Source: CBDCFT01 sp965216365 (GTDB lineage: Bacteria; Pseudomonadota; Gammaproteobacteria; Arenicellales; CBDCFT01). From it: a stretch of DNA of 64,000 bases. This document shows, piece by piece, positions 35,321-45,791 of the stretch. The position numbers were made by a program, and so were the translations under genes. Each line of letters starts with the position of its first letter. The first letter of the stretch is position 1. Where the stretch lies: NCBI GenBank assembly GCA_965216365.1, contig CBDCFT010000061.1, positions 3,964 through 67,963 on the forward strand, given 5' to 3'. The notes below the pieces were generated by a model, which saw only the letters and a program-made list of their open reading frames with translations, was not told the origin of the DNA and ran no database searches.

Positions 35321-36781
35321 GTGACCGGTCGCGCAATTAAAAGCATGGCTAAGGGAATTTTGTCACGTGTTGGCGTGACCATAAAGCGGGACCCTGGTCG
35401 TGCACAATTGCACATTGGTCGAAATATCTCAATCGGCCCTACGATAATGCATTCGGAAATACTATCGTCCGATTCCACGAATTGTTGGTTAAAGCAGCTA
35501 AGTTTTAGTGGAAGCGGTGGGTCTTCAGCTAAAACAACGAAGCCTAGTAATTTTCAGATTACATTGTCTGGCGAGTTCGTCACCATAGGCGACAATAATA
35601 CCTGGTCGTGGCCGACCCATCTGCACAACGGTGTACGCACCGCCGGCATCAAAAACATGATGAATGGAGAAGTTAGACAGGTTATCGTCGATTTTCGTAA
35701 TGCACAGGAAAAAGCCTTTGCCGGCATATTCACCAATGTGGTGCATGAGCCGATTATGAGCATGTTTTTGATGGGCAGGGACAACGGTAAGGCATTTGCC
35801 AAAGGTTGGGTATATGATCCTGATAACCAACCGCGCGCCGATCAGTTTCGTTTAAACGGTGTAGTTGCACAAACGACACTAACAACATCGCAACCTGGAT
35901 GGGAAGCGCACCTTGGACCGGTATTTGCCCACTTCAGTATGAAAGGCGAGGAACATTTTGCATTTTTTGAAACCACGACGGAAGCCTCTTGGCCGGACGA
36001 TGAAGTCGTCCTAATTGAGTATCAAACATCATCCACCCGGCCAATAAACCGTTGCCGTTTTGCCAATGTCGAAGATCGCCTGCCCATGCCTGAAGGTGAA
36101 ACGTTCAAACGCGTGTCAGGCAATCCTAATCCATTTACGTTTCGCCTTTCGGGTTGCACGGCGTCATTAATGTTGCGTGACGTTGTTCACCATTATTTAG
36201 ACAAAACCGTTGCGCAACTTGATCGCGTGCTTGACTGGGGTTGTGGTTGCGGACGCGTGTCGCGTCATTTTGCCGAGGATGCGAAGTCAACGGATTGGTG
36301 CGGTGTTGATATTGATGAGGTCGGCATTCAATGGGCGCAAGAGAATCTGCCGTTTGGCAATTTTCGCCATATCGAGCCGTTGGAGAAATTGCCTTTTCCT
36401 AACAACCACTTTGAATTTATCTTCGGTATTTCGGTATTTACGCACTTGCGCGAACCCGATCACTTGTTCTGGTTGCAAGAGCTTGAGCGTGTTGTTGCGA
36501 ACAATAGCATAGTCGCGGTCAGTATCGGTGGACAAACGTTACGTGCTCGCTTATTTACAACTGACATCGACGAACTTGCCAATGACGAGATTGCGGGTTA
36601 CACCGATCACGGTCGCAGCGACGCGATTGATGGCAGTACCAATGATGTGGAGTACTATCGCAGCACGTTTATTTCAGAAAACTATGTTCACTCGGTTTGG
36701 AGTCGTTATTTCGACGTGCTCGACATTCATCCAGGTTTGGTCGGATGCCGGCAGGATCTGGTTATTTTGCGCAAGAAATAA
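35321..36781 (+). CDS. SAM-dependent methyltransferase with N-terminal extension
   Basis: 486 residues from GTG 35321; ATG 35345 (MAKGILS) is also possible. The methyltransferase domain is at ~280-430: LDWGCGCGRVSRHFAED (~303), GVDIDE, LPFPNNHFEFIFGISVFTHL and a class I end. The first ~270 residues are of unknown fold and unlike any domain I know, with several beta-like segments. It should methylate a substrate in the cytoplasm, but which is not clear. It converges with sat/cysC 16 bases after the stop. Confidence 0.78.
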   Translation: MTGRAIKSMAKGILSRVGVTIKRDPGRAQLHIGRNISIGPTIMHSEILSSDSTNCWLKQLSFSGSGGSSAKTTKPSNFQITLSGEFVTIGDNNTWSWPTHLHNGVRTAGIKNMMNGEVRQVIVDFRNAQEKAFAGIFTNVVHEPIMSMFLMGRDNGKAFAKGWVYDPDNQPRADQFRLNGVVAQTTLTTSQPGWEAHLGPVFAHFSMKGEEHFAFFETTTEASWPDDEVVLIEYQTSSTRPINRCRFANVEDRLPMPEGETFKRVSGNPNPFTFRLSGCTASLMLRDVVHHYLDKTVAQLDRVLDWGCGCGRVSRHFAEDAKSTDWCGVDIDEVGIQWAQENLPFGNFRHIEPLEKLPFPNNHFEFIFGISVFTHLREPDHLFWLQELERVVANNSIVAVSIGGQTLRARLFTTDIDELANDEIAGYTDHGRSDAIDGSTNDVEYYRSTFISENYVHSVWSRYFDVLDIHPGLVGCRQDLVILRKK

Positions 36782-36797
36782 ATTGAGTGAACGATCT

Positions 36798-38510
36798 TTA
36801 CTTCAAGAATCCCAGGCTTTCCAATTTAATAATAATGCGATGCGCGGCTAAATCCGGTGTCAGGTTCTTGGTGTCAATTTCCATTTCCGCTCGTTCGGGA
36901 ACTTCATAGGGATCACTGATGCCGGTGAACTCAGGGATGATGCCGGCACGTGCACGCGCATAAAGCCCCTTGCGATCACGCGCCTCACACTCTTCCAACG
37001 ACGTTGACACGTATACCTCGATAAAACCACCGACAGCTTCAATCATTGAACGAACCTTTCGCCGGGTGGATTTATACGGCGCGATCGGAGCACAAATGGC
37101 AATGCCACCGTTTTTCGTAATTTCACTGGCCACGTAGCCAATGCGTTGAATATTCAGGTCACGGTGTTCATGCGAAAAGCCCAATTCACTGGAAAGATTT
37201 TTTCTGACGATATCACCGTCAAGCAATGTCACTCGCCGTCGACCTTGTTCCATCAATTTAACCATCAGAGCATTGGCGATGGTGGATTTTCCCGCGCCCG
37301 ATAGACCGGTAAAAAAAATAGTAAAGCCTTGTTGATGACGGGGTGGAATAGTTTTGCGCAGTTCTTCGACCACGGCAGGGTAGGAAAACCAGTCGTCAAT
37401 TTTTAACCCTTCGCGCAAACGGCGGCGAAATTCCGCGCTGGAGATCTCGAGCGTGCGTTCGTTTTCCTTTACTTCGTCCTCGGGTAAATATTGCGCCCGG
37501 TTAACCACGTACACCATATGTTTGAACGGAACCGGCGTTATGTCGAGTTCTTCCTGATGTTGTTCGAGTAATTCCTGTGCCGCGTAGGGTGGGTAAAATG
37601 ATTTTCCGTTACCGTCTTTTCCCGGCCCGGCGTGATCATGGCCGACGATAAAGTGGGTACAACCGTAATTTTTGCGAATGATGGCATGCCACAGTGCTTC
37701 ACGTGGGCCGGCCATGCGCATGGCCAGCGGCAACAAGCTCAAGGCGGTGGTTTGTTCGGGATATTCGCGTAACAGGCGCTCGTAACAACGAACACGGGCG
37801 AAACGGTCGATGTCGCCGGTGATACTGGGACCGACCACAGGATGAATGAGCAAGTTCGCTTCGCATTCACGCACTGCGCGTACAGTCAATTCCTGATGCG
37901 CCCGATGCATGGGATTGCGTGTTTGAAATGCCACTACCCGGCGCCAGCCGAGTTTCTCGAAGTGGTCGCGCAACTCTTGTGGCGAATAACGCAAATGTCG
38001 AAAATCATAATGGTGCGGTGGTTCAACACCGTGCAATTTTCCCGCAAGATACGCCGGCCCGGTATGATTCAGCAGGTAATCCACGCCAGGGTGATCGGAG
38101 TCCGTCGTACCATAAACCGCTTGCGCTTCATGTTGTTTATCCGGCTGCCACTTTTCTTCAACGTCCATGACGGCTATCAACACGCCCTCTGTATCGCGCA
38201 ACGCAATGCGGTTCCCGGCTTGTACTGAATTGGCGAAGGTTTCGCTCACATCCAGGTTGATCGGTATGGGCCAAAGAATACCGTTGGCCAGGCGCATGTC
38301 TTTGAGTACAGAATCGTAATTGACTTGACCAATGAAGCCTTCAAGTGGCGAGAATGCGCCATTGAGCAGTAATTCAATATCACACAACTGCCGATCGCTT
38401 AAATCCCAGGATGGATAATCGCGTGCGTTTTGTTTTTCCTGTTCCGCATCCGCGGCGCCCAGGTACAGGTTTTTAAGCGCACCACCGTGAGCTTGTTTAA
38501 ATGCGCCCAT
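36798..38510 (-). CDS. sat/cysC: Bifunctional ATP sulfurylase / APS kinase
   Basis: 570 residues. N-terminal ~1-390 is sulfate adenylyltransferase: RNPMHRAHQELTVRA and VGHDHAGPGKD. C-terminal ~395-570 is APS kinase with FTGLSGAGKSTIANALM. Together they turn sulfate and ATP into PAPS via APS in the cytoplasm. PAPS feeds reduction, but it is also the donor for sulfotransferases, such as that at 20.9 kb. No cysDN or cysH is in the window. The fused order (Sat then kinase) is found in several bacteria. Confidence 0.92.
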   Translation of the reverse strand: MGAFKQAHGGALKNLYLGAADAEQEKQNARDYPSWDLSDRQLCDIELLLNGAFSPLEGFIGQVNYDSVLKDMRLANGILWPIPINLDVSETFANSVQAGNRIALRDTEGVLIAVMDVEEKWQPDKQHEAQAVYGTTDSDHPGVDYLLNHTGPAYLAGKLHGVEPPHHYDFRHLRYSPQELRDHFEKLGWRRVVAFQTRNPMHRAHQELTVRAVRECEANLLIHPVVGPSITGDIDRFARVRCYERLLREYPEQTTALSLLPLAMRMAGPREALWHAIIRKNYGCTHFIVGHDHAGPGKDGNGKSFYPPYAAQELLEQHQEELDITPVPFKHMVYVVNRAQYLPEDEVKENERTLEISSAEFRRRLREGLKIDDWFSYPAVVEELRKTIPPRHQQGFTIFFTGLSGAGKSTIANALMVKLMEQGRRRVTLLDGDIVRKNLSSELGFSHEHRDLNIQRIGYVASEITKNGGIAICAPIAPYKSTRRKVRSMIEAVGGFIEVYVSTSLEECEARDRKGLYARARAGIIPEFTGISDPYEVPERAEMEIDTKNLTPDLAAHRIIIKLESLGFLK

Positions 38511-38742
38511 TAGATTTGCATGCCTTGGGTTGTTGTGTTTCTATTTTCCATCAGTCGATTCATTAACTAAGTTAAATTCGTTGGTTCATTCAATCAAATA
38601 GTGAATTTGTAGCCAGAGTTGGCCTAGAGGATCTCTCGAAAACTACACAGATTCCTGCGTGGTGGATTATAGGGGCTAGTCTGCATTCGTTAAAGACAAA
38701 ATACGCGATAAATTGGTCTGGTAATTTGAAACCGTATAAACA

Positions 38743-40125
38743 ATGACTGACGCCACGACAAACCTCGCCAAGATGACGCATGGACCGGTACGAGCACATC
38801 TCGTTGCGCTCACGGTTCCCATGATCTGGGGGATACTGGCGATGATGATGTTCAATGTCGCTGACACCTGGTTTGTGGCACAACTCGGCGAGACGCACCT
38901 AGCGGCGATGAGTTTTACGTTCCCGGTGATTATGGTGTTGATTAGCCTCGGGATCGGTTTGATGGCGGGTACTGCATCGGTGTTGTCCCGGGTTATTGGT
39001 GCCGGGGATAAAAAGCTAGTGCAACAACTGACGACGGACGCCGCATTACTGAGTTTGTTGCTCTCGCTCATCTTTACTGTTATTGGTTTGTTAACCATTG
39101 ATCCGTTATTTCGGTTGCTTGGTGCTGACGATGAGGTTTTGCCGCTTATTAGCGATTACATGGTCGTTTGGTATGGCGGATTTGTTGTTTTTCTTGTGCC
39201 TATGGTGGGTCTTGGTGCCGTGCGCGCAACCGGAGATAGTAAACTTCAAGGCCGCATCATGGTCGCCTCTGCCATTATTAATCTTATCCTCGACCCATTA
39301 CTGATATTTGGCTGGTTTGGCTTTCCGCGACTCGAAATTCAGGGCGCGGCAATCGCGTCGGTCGTCGCGCGGGCCATGACATTCGTTGTTGGGTTTTGGG
39401 CATTGCACTATCAAAAACGCATGTTGACTTATGAGTGGCCCACTTTGCCGCGAATTATTGATTCGTGGAAACAAGTTTTGCATGTCGGTTTACCGGCCGC
39501 GGGTACCAACATGATTATTCCTCTCGCAATCGGCGTGATCACTGCGATGATTGCGCGTCATGGCGCTGAAGCGGTGGCAGGTTTTGGCGCAGCCACCCGC
39601 ATCGAACAAGTCACCCTAGTAGTTTTCTTTGCCATGTCCGCGACCATCGGTCCGTTCATGGGTCAAAATCTTGGCGCCGGTAAACCTGAACGTATTGTTG
39701 AGGCTTACCGGCTAACTATTAAATTCTGTTTGTGGTTTGGCTTGTTGATAGCGTTGGTATTGGCATTGGGCGCACGTTTTCTCATGCGACAGTTCAGTGA
39801 CGACGAACAAGTGATTGCCGTCGGCGTCGCGTTTCTTTGGATAGTACCCATCAGTTTTGGCGCGCAGGGTATTGTTATGATTATTAATGCTGCATTTAAC
39901 GGTTTAGGTCGCCCCTTACCCGCTGTTGTTATTTCAGTTGCCCGAATGGTGGGCTTGTATTTACCTTTAGCGGTAATCGGCAGTTACTGGCTGGATGTTC
40001 ATGGAATATTTGTCGCTGCCAGTCTTGCAAACATCAGCGCTGCGGCTTTGGCTTTCATATGGTTCCGTAACACATGCGCAGGTTCGAAATCCCCCCGCAT
40101 GAATAGAGATATAGATACTGATTAG
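38743..40125 (+). CDS. MATE-family multidrug/metabolite exporter
   Basis: 460 residues with about twelve membrane segments. MATE pattern: VPMIWGILAMMMFNVADTW, GLGAVRATGDSKLQG, and the second half PAAGTNMIIPLAIGVITAMI. Inner-membrane antiporter driven by Na+ or H+. Substrate unknown. The 232-base gap ahead has no visible gene. It ends 7 bases before the stop of the convergent rhodanese gene. Confidence 0.88.
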   Translation: MTDATTNLAKMTHGPVRAHLVALTVPMIWGILAMMMFNVADTWFVAQLGETHLAAMSFTFPVIMVLISLGIGLMAGTASVLSRVIGAGDKKLVQQLTTDAALLSLLLSLIFTVIGLLTIDPLFRLLGADDEVLPLISDYMVVWYGGFVVFLVPMVGLGAVRATGDSKLQGRIMVASAIINLILDPLLIFGWFGFPRLEIQGAAIASVVARAMTFVVGFWALHYQKRMLTYEWPTLPRIIDSWKQVLHVGLPAAGTNMIIPLAIGVITAMIARHGAEAVAGFGAATRIEQVTLVVFFAMSATIGPFMGQNLGAGKPERIVEAYRLTIKFCLWFGLLIALVLALGARFLMRQFSDDEQVIAVGVAFLWIVPISFGAQGIVMIINAAFNGLGRPLPAVVISVARMVGLYLPLAVIGSYWLDVHGIFVAASLANISAAALAFIWFRNTCAGSKSPRMNRDIDTD

Positions 40126-40132
40126 ATGAAGA

Positions 40133-40543
40133 CTACTCGTAGGGGGAGGTTGGATTTCCCTGTTTTAGCCAGCCTTCAATGCCGTCGGTTATGTCGAATA
40201 CCTGGTTGTAACCGAGTTGGTTAAACAAAGCCTGGGATATCACTTCAGAGCGGGCGCCGGTGCGGCAAATTAGCATTACGGGTTGATCCGGTGCGGCAAT
40301 TTCTTTTAAGCGCGCCATCCAGGTATTCACATCATAACGCCCGTTTTCATCAAAAAATGTAAGCAAATGGGAGCCTTCGATAACGCCTGTTTCTTTCCAT
40401 TCGGGCGCTGTACGCACGTCAATAACAGGTACACCCTGTGCCATTAGTTCTTTCGCTTGCTCAAGATTTGGTTTTTGTAAATCCGCTAGAGCTATCGTGG
40501 AAACTGCAACAAGGACAGCGGCAACAACAATATTACGTAGCAT
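40133..40543 (-). CDS. Exported rhodanese-like sulfurtransferase
   Basis: 136 residues with a signal peptide (RNIVVAAVLVAVSTIALA). A single rhodanese domain has the active loop CRTGARSE (C93). It moves sulfane sulfur or works as a redox sensor in the periplasm. Overlaps the glutaredoxin-like gene by 11 bases, so the two are co-translated. Confidence 0.85.
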   Translation of the reverse strand: MLRNIVVAAVLVAVSTIALADLQKPNLEQAKELMAQGVPVIDVRTAPEWKETGVIEGSHLLTFFDENGRYDVNTWMARLKEIAAPDQPVMLICRTGARSEVISQALFNQLGYNQVFDITDGIEGWLKQGNPTSPYE

Positions 40544-40835
40544 AATTCTTATTTAAGTAGTTAATAATATCGCTCGATTCCGGTAACCATGTCGAGTTTC
40601 CTTCTTCATCAATAATGCGTAACACCGGAACCGTGCCCTGACCACGAGCTTCTATTAATTCTTTTTCGTATTGAACATCTTGCCAGATATTTCGAGATTC
40701 CACTTCGATACGCAGTTTCTTAATGGCGTGTTGTACGCGCCAGCAAAACATGCACATATCACGATGATAAAGGATAAGACTGTCTGAGTTACCTTTGGTT
40801 TCAGTAGAGGTTTGCATCAGGTTTGCTAAATCCAA
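40533..40835 (-). CDS. Glutaredoxin/GST-N-like thiol protein
   Basis: 100 residues; M7 is an alternative start. Thioredoxin fold: LILYHRDMCMFCWRVQHAI (CxxC at C28 and C31), TVPVLRI and SSDIINYLNKNY, the pattern of glutaredoxin or GST N-terminal domains. Cytoplasmic. Paired with the rhodanese gene and just 13 bases after the SLC13 gene on the same strand, so a small thiol/sulfur operon is likely. Confidence 0.78.
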   Translation of the reverse strand: MDLANLMQTSTETKGNSDSLILYHRDMCMFCWRVQHAIKKLRIEVESRNIWQDVQYEKELIEARGQGTVPVLRIIDEEGNSTWLPESSDIINYLNKNYAT

Positions 40836-40848
40836 AAATTATCAAAAG

Positions 40849-42639
40849 TTATAGCGGCCAGAATACTAATAGTAATGGAACAGCGACCGCGACAATCAAA
40901 ATTTCCAGCGGCAAGCCCATACGCCAATAGTCTGAAAAGTGGTAACCACCAGGCCCCATCACTAGAGTATTGGATTGATGACCTATCGGTGTGAGAAACG
41001 CGCATGACGCACCCACGGCTACGGACATTAAAAAAGCCTCGGGGTTCACGCCCAGTTGTTCGGCAATGCCCAAAGAGATTGGCGCCATGACCAGTGCGGT
41101 TGCAGCATTGTTAATGATGTCGGACAGGAACATGGTGACGACCAATACCAAAGTCAGTATCAATACGATGGGCAATCCGGATGTGAGTCCGATAATGCTG
41201 TTTGCAATTAAATCTGTCGCGCCGGTGGTTTCTAACGCTCGGCCTACCGGAATCATGGCGCCCAGCAAAACAATCACCGGCCAGTCTATTTCGCGGTAAA
41301 GATTGCGTACCGGCAAAATGCCAAACAGGATGTACGCGACGATAGCCATGACGAAGGTCACGGTTAATGGCAACACGCCAAACACACCGAGCGCAATAGC
41401 AATGCCGAAAATGCCTACCGCAAGCCCGACCCTGCGTTCACGGCTGATGGCGAGATCACGTTGCGCCAGTGGCAACAAACCGAAATCACTCATGGTTTCG
41501 ATCATGGATTCGGTAGGACCTTCAAGCAATAAAATATCACCGGCGCGAAACAGTTGTCGTCGTAGCCGTCGACGTACGGTCTCACCCTGACGCGCCAGTG
41601 CGACTAACGACACGGTGCGGTTGGTGTGCCGGCGAAGAAAAGCAACCGTGCGTCCTTCCAATGGCGAACCTGGCGTCACCACGCCTTCAGCCAATGCAAG
41701 ATCAGCCGATGCGAGTTTCTGAAAACTTTTATCTTCCGTCGTGACCAGTTCCAGGCCTAATTCGTCGATTACGGGTTTCAAACCACCGGGATCGGAGCGT
41801 AACAAGTAAACATCATCTTGTTCGATGATGTGGTACGCCGACACCGGTTGCGCCAGGCCGTTGCCGCGTGCAAGACCCATGACGTCGATATCTCCCGCAT
41901 GTAACGGTTCAACGAATGCCAGCGACTGACCGATTAATGGACTGCCCTGCGGCACTTTTACTTCGGTTAAATACTCTTCGACCTGGAATAATTGTTGTGG
42001 CGGATTTTGCGACAAACGCGCTTTGGGAATGAGACGCCAGCCGATAATGGCGACAAACAAAACACCGAGCACTGCGACCGGAACACCGACCGGCGAAAAC
42101 TGGAACATGCCAAAACCGGTGCCGGTGCGTTCGGCCTGATATGCCGCGATAATAATGTTAGGCGGCGTGCCGATCATGGTGGTCATACCACCGAGTATGC
42201 TGCCGAATGCCAACGGCATGAGCAGCATGGCGGGAGAGCGTTTGTGTTCGCTGGCGGTAGCCAAAGCGACCGGCAACATCAAGGCCAAGGCGCCAACGTT
42301 GTTCATGAATGCCGACATCACGGTTACGACGCCGGTTAATGCAACCAGATGAATAAATGCATTGCCGGTAAAGGGTAACAATCGGCGTGCGATTAAATCC
42401 ACTACGCCGGAGTTTTTTAGTGCATGACTAATCACCAGAACTGCAGCAACCGTTACGACAGCTGGGTGACCAAACCCGGCAAACGCATCGTGCCCTGGTA
42501 CTAATCCAAAGGCGACCACCGCCAGCAATGCGATCATTGCCACCATGTCATGACGCAGTTTGCCCCAACCGAACAACACCAATGTGATCAGTAGAATACT
42601 GAAAACAGCGATCTGGTCGGTTGTGAGTTGTGCTAACAC
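40849..42639 (-). CDS. SLC13/DASS-family anion transporter with TrkA-C domains
   Basis: 596 residues. Two blocks of membrane helices flank a soluble middle (~210-380) that contains two TrkA-C-type repeats (GSPLIGQSLAFVEPLHAGDI and GSPLEGRTVAFLRRHTNRTV). Helix signature MSAFMNNVGALALMLPVA and INNAATALVMAPIS are typical of SLC13. These proteins import anions such as sulfate or dicarboxylates with Na+. With rhodanese downstream and sat/cysC nearby, a sulfur-type substrate is plausible, but not shown. Confidence 0.85.
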   Translation of the reverse strand: MLAQLTTDQIAVFSILLITLVLFGWGKLRHDMVAMIALLAVVAFGLVPGHDAFAGFGHPAVVTVAAVLVISHALKNSGVVDLIARRLLPFTGNAFIHLVALTGVVTVMSAFMNNVGALALMLPVALATASEHKRSPAMLLMPLAFGSILGGMTTMIGTPPNIIIAAYQAERTGTGFGMFQFSPVGVPVAVLGVLFVAIIGWRLIPKARLSQNPPQQLFQVEEYLTEVKVPQGSPLIGQSLAFVEPLHAGDIDVMGLARGNGLAQPVSAYHIIEQDDVYLLRSDPGGLKPVIDELGLELVTTEDKSFQKLASADLALAEGVVTPGSPLEGRTVAFLRRHTNRTVSLVALARQGETVRRRLRRQLFRAGDILLLEGPTESMIETMSDFGLLPLAQRDLAISRERRVGLAVGIFGIAIALGVFGVLPLTVTFVMAIVAYILFGILPVRNLYREIDWPVIVLLGAMIPVGRALETTGATDLIANSIIGLTSGLPIVLILTLVLVVTMFLSDIINNAATALVMAPISLGIAEQLGVNPEAFLMSVAVGASCAFLTPIGHQSNTLVMGPGGYHFSDYWRMGLPLEILIVAVAVPLLLVFWPL

Positions 42640-42645
42640 TTCGGT

Positions 42646-43419
42646 CTAGCTGCGAATACCGTAACCGCGATTGAGTAAATGTAAATTAAATGAAAACAGC
42701 GCAACAATAAACAGGCAAACGATGGCATAGGATACCCAAAGATTGATATCCGAAATACCCAGGAAACCAAAACGAAAAGCGTTAATCATGTACAGGATGG
42801 GATTTGCCAGTGACAGGTTTTGCCACAACTGGGGTAACAAATTAATGGAATAAAAAATACCACCAAGGTAGGTCAGCGGCGTTAAAACAAAAGTCGGTAC
42901 GATGGACACATCGTCGAAGCTTTTTGCGAACACGCCGTTGATAAATCCACCCAGGGAAAACAAGATTGAAGTCAGTATAACGGTACTGGACAAAATCCAG
43001 ATATTATGAATATGCAAATCACTGAATATCAACGACACAATGGTCACGACGATACCAACGGCAATGCCGCGTGACATCCCGCCGACCACGTAACCGATCA
43101 GAATAATATAGTTTGGTGTCGGCGAGACTAATATCTCCTCAATCGAGTGGTGAAACTTAGCGCTGAAAAAAGAGGACACTGTATTCGCATAAGAGTTGGT
43201 GATCACGGACATCAATATCAAACCGGGCACGATGAAATCCATGTAGCGAAACCCTTCCATTTCGCCGATACGCGGTCCGATCAGGTTACCGAAAATGACA
43301 AAGTATAATGACGTTGTGATAACCGGCGGCAAGATCGTTTGTTGCCAGATTCGAGTGAAACGCGTGATCTCCTTGATCACGATAGTCGAGAACGCGATAA
43401 AGATTTGGGCGAAACTCAT
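42646..43419 (-). CDS. ABC-2 type exporter permease (YadH-like)
   Basis: 257 residues with about six membrane helices. ABC-2 pattern: GPRIGEMEGFRYMDFIVPGL, FHHSIEEILVSPTPN, and PLTYLGGIFYSINLLP. Overlaps the ATPase gene by four bases (start within its end). Substrate unknown. Confidence 0.85.
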   Translation of the reverse strand: MSFAQIFIAFSTIVIKEITRFTRIWQQTILPPVITTSLYFVIFGNLIGPRIGEMEGFRYMDFIVPGLILMSVITNSYANTVSSFFSAKFHHSIEEILVSPTPNYIILIGYVVGGMSRGIAVGIVVTIVSLIFSDLHIHNIWILSSTVILTSILFSLGGFINGVFAKSFDDVSIVPTFVLTPLTYLGGIFYSINLLPQLWQNLSLANPILYMINAFRFGFLGISDINLWVSYAIVCLFIVALFSFNLHLLNRGYGIRS

Positions 43420-44348
43420 TGCTCAGGTTGCGCGCGGCTACTGTCGACCAGGCCGATAAATAATTGTTCCAGACGATTGGTTTTATTACGCATGCTCGAC
43501 ACCTCAATGCCATGACGCGACAGCTCAGCAAACACCGGGTTGATGCCGGCTTCCTTGGCAACATCAACTTCTATCGTCGACTCATCTACCAGACGCATAC
43601 TGAAACCGTTGTGTTCGGGTAGTTGATCGAGCGGTTTGTTTATATCCAGGACGAAAGTTTCCACAGTTAGTTGTTTAAGTAAGGCCTTCATGCTGGTGTT
43701 TTCGACCAGACGGCCATGATCGATGATGGCGATATTGCGGCACAGGTGTTCCGCTTCCTCAAGATAATGCGTAGTTAAAATAATTGTCGTGCCTTCGGCG
43801 TTTATTTTCTTCAAAAATTCCCACATGGAACGGCGAATTTCAATATCCACACCGGCCGTGGGTTCGTCCAAAATCAATAACTTTGGCCGGTGAATCAATG
43901 CACGTGCAATCATCAAACGCCGTTTCATACCACCGGACAACATGCGCGCCTGGCCATCGCGTTTGTCCCACAGGCCGAGTTGCTTCAAGTATTGCTCTGC
44001 GCGTTCATGGGCCAGACGCCGTTCGATTCCGTAGTAACCCGCCTGGTTTACGACGATCTGTAACGGCGTTTCGAACATGTTGAAATTGACTTCCTGAGGT
44101 ACGACGCCAAGAAACGATTTGGCTTTCGGGAAATCATTGTCGATATCGACTGCAAAAATTTCCACGTTGCCCGCGCTTTTGTTGACCAGCGAACAAATGA
44201 TGCCTATGGCGGTCGACTTACCTGCACCGTTCGGACCGAGCAAAGCGAAAAAGTCACCCTGTGCAACTTCAAGATCGATACCGTGTAAGGCGGTTAAGCC
44301 GTTTGCATAGGTTTTTTTCAGTCCTTTAATGGACAGCGCAGTTGTCAT
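43416..44348 (-). CDS. ABC exporter ATPase (YadG-like)
   Basis: 310 residues from ATG 44348 (MTTALSIKG); an upstream frame of 21 codons is open but atypical. Walker A LLGPNGAGKSTAIG, signature LSGGMKRRL, Walker B LLILDEPTAGVD and the H-loop THYLEEAEHL are intact. The C-terminal ~70 residues follow the usual YadG accessory pattern. Works with the permease at 42646. Confidence 0.9.
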   Translation of the reverse strand: MTTALSIKGLKKTYANGLTALHGIDLEVAQGDFFALLGPNGAGKSTAIGIICSLVNKSAGNVEIFAVDIDNDFPKAKSFLGVVPQEVNFNMFETPLQIVVNQAGYYGIERRLAHERAEQYLKQLGLWDKRDGQARMLSGGMKRRLMIARALIHRPKLLILDEPTAGVDIEIRRSMWEFLKKINAEGTTIILTTHYLEEAEHLCRNIAIIDHGRLVENTSMKALLKQLTVETFVLDINKPLDQLPEHNGFSMRLVDESTIEVDVAKEAGINPVFAELSRHGIEVSSMRNKTNRLEQLFIGLVDSSRAQPEQ

Positions 44349-44438
44349 GAACAGTTTGGAGTTCTTCGCGAGTGGTACTCGGGTTGTTACCGTTTGCGTC
44401 CGGTGACACACAATAACGGCATCGCCATTGATGCAAGT

Positions 44439-45773
44439 TTACTGCTTGAGCACCACCTTTTGGTATAAATTTTTAAGACGCGCTTGCGGGTCGTAGCGTG
44501 CTTTTAAATCTTCGTAACGTTCGCGATTGTAGATTGACCAGAATTCCTGTTCGGAAAAATAGCAATCCGAGTACAAAGATTTAATGCCGCCGAGTTCGGC
44601 GACCTTTTTCTCGATCAATCGATTGTAATAACCAGCCGGATGTTTCTGCCGGTTACGCACTACATCCCAGAACCCGAAATTGATATATAGCTTGTCCGTG
44701 TTCATGGGGTACAGGTCGTATGCCGCGGACTTGTCATAGCCCCCGATAGGGCAAATCCAAATGGGCTTTATACCGATTTCACGTTGAAAAAAGGCCAGAA
44801 ATTCTGCAGCGTTTTCGATGGGTATGTCAACATCCTGGATCACGGATTCCGGACGGTTGCCTACCAGTCGATTTAACCGTCGTGTAACACCCCAGCGTGC
44901 GTTCCAACGCATTACTTTAGTGTAGTTGCGTGAGTTCAAACGTTTCCTGCCAAGCAAACGGCGCATGAATGGGTTTTGTACATACAGGTTTTTCGAACAC
45001 CAGAACCAGTCCGTATCCCAGCGCCAGATGTAGTCATGAGCGGTCAGATAATCTTTTTCTTTTTTACGAATGGATTGGTAGTAGATATCGAGATAAGTGT
45101 AGTCACTGGCATAGGGTGCATCATCCACAAAGCGGCCCGTGGTGACGTACATTTCATGTTCGGTAAATACACTGCCGTCGACGAAGTCCACGTTGCTGCG
45201 ACAGGATTGAGCTACTGTTTTAAAAAATTCCTCTGCGTTATTGCATCGGGCGTGTTCAATTTCGACATAAGGCTTCACCTCGACCGTCAACGCTTTCAGT
45301 TTCAATATGTAACCCAGCGTGCCGTAGGAGTTGGGGAAACCAAAGAATAAATCCTTGTGTTCGTTATCCGGCGCGCAGGTCACGACCTCGCCGTGCCCGA
45401 GCAATATGTCCATTTCCAATACGGTTTCATGGGGCAGGCCGTATTTGAATGAGGACGATTCAATACCGATGCCCGAAATCGCGCCGCCAATGGTAATGGT
45501 CTTTAATTGCGGTACCACGGCAGGCATGACGCCGTGCGGTAAAGTGCCATCGACAAAGTCTTCGTAAGTGGTCATGCCTTCCACGTCGACCCAGGCCTGC
45601 TCAGGGTTGACTTCTAATACATTGTTGAAGTCATGGACATTCAGTGTGCGGGCGCTGGTTCGTTGGCGGTCACGGAACAAATTGGAAGTCTGTTTGCCCA
45701 GACGAACGGCGCCGGCAGGTGCGGCGGCGATTTCAGCGACCAGCCGTTCTTTTCTTAGTTCATATGCCGTCAT
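44439..45773 (-). CDS. FAD-linked oxidoreductase, DHCR24-like
   Basis: 444 residues. FAD-binding (PCMH-type) half: LNVHDFNNVLEVNPEQAWVD, then TIGGAISGIGIESSSFKYG. C-terminal half: KPIWICPIGGYDKSAAYDLY, FGFWDVVRNRQKHPAG. The overall pattern resembles DHCR24/DIMINUTO sterol-reductase relatives, common in bacteria. The reaction is unknown here. Divergent from hicA with 18 bases between starts. Confidence 0.82.
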   Translation of the reverse strand: MTAYELRKERLVAEIAAAPAGAVRLGKQTSNLFRDRQRTSARTLNVHDFNNVLEVNPEQAWVDVEGMTTYEDFVDGTLPHGVMPAVVPQLKTITIGGAISGIGIESSSFKYGLPHETVLEMDILLGHGEVVTCAPDNEHKDLFFGFPNSYGTLGYILKLKALTVEVKPYVEIEHARCNNAEEFFKTVAQSCRSNVDFVDGSVFTEHEMYVTTGRFVDDAPYASDYTYLDIYYQSIRKKEKDYLTAHDYIWRWDTDWFWCSKNLYVQNPFMRRLLGRKRLNSRNYTKVMRWNARWGVTRRLNRLVGNRPESVIQDVDIPIENAAEFLAFFQREIGIKPIWICPIGGYDKSAAYDLYPMNTDKLYINFGFWDVVRNRQKHPAGYYNRLIEKKVAELGGIKSLYSDCYFSEQEFWSIYNRERYEDLKARYDPQARLKNLYQKVVLKQ

Positions 45774-45791
45774 GCGTTAGAATACTATGGC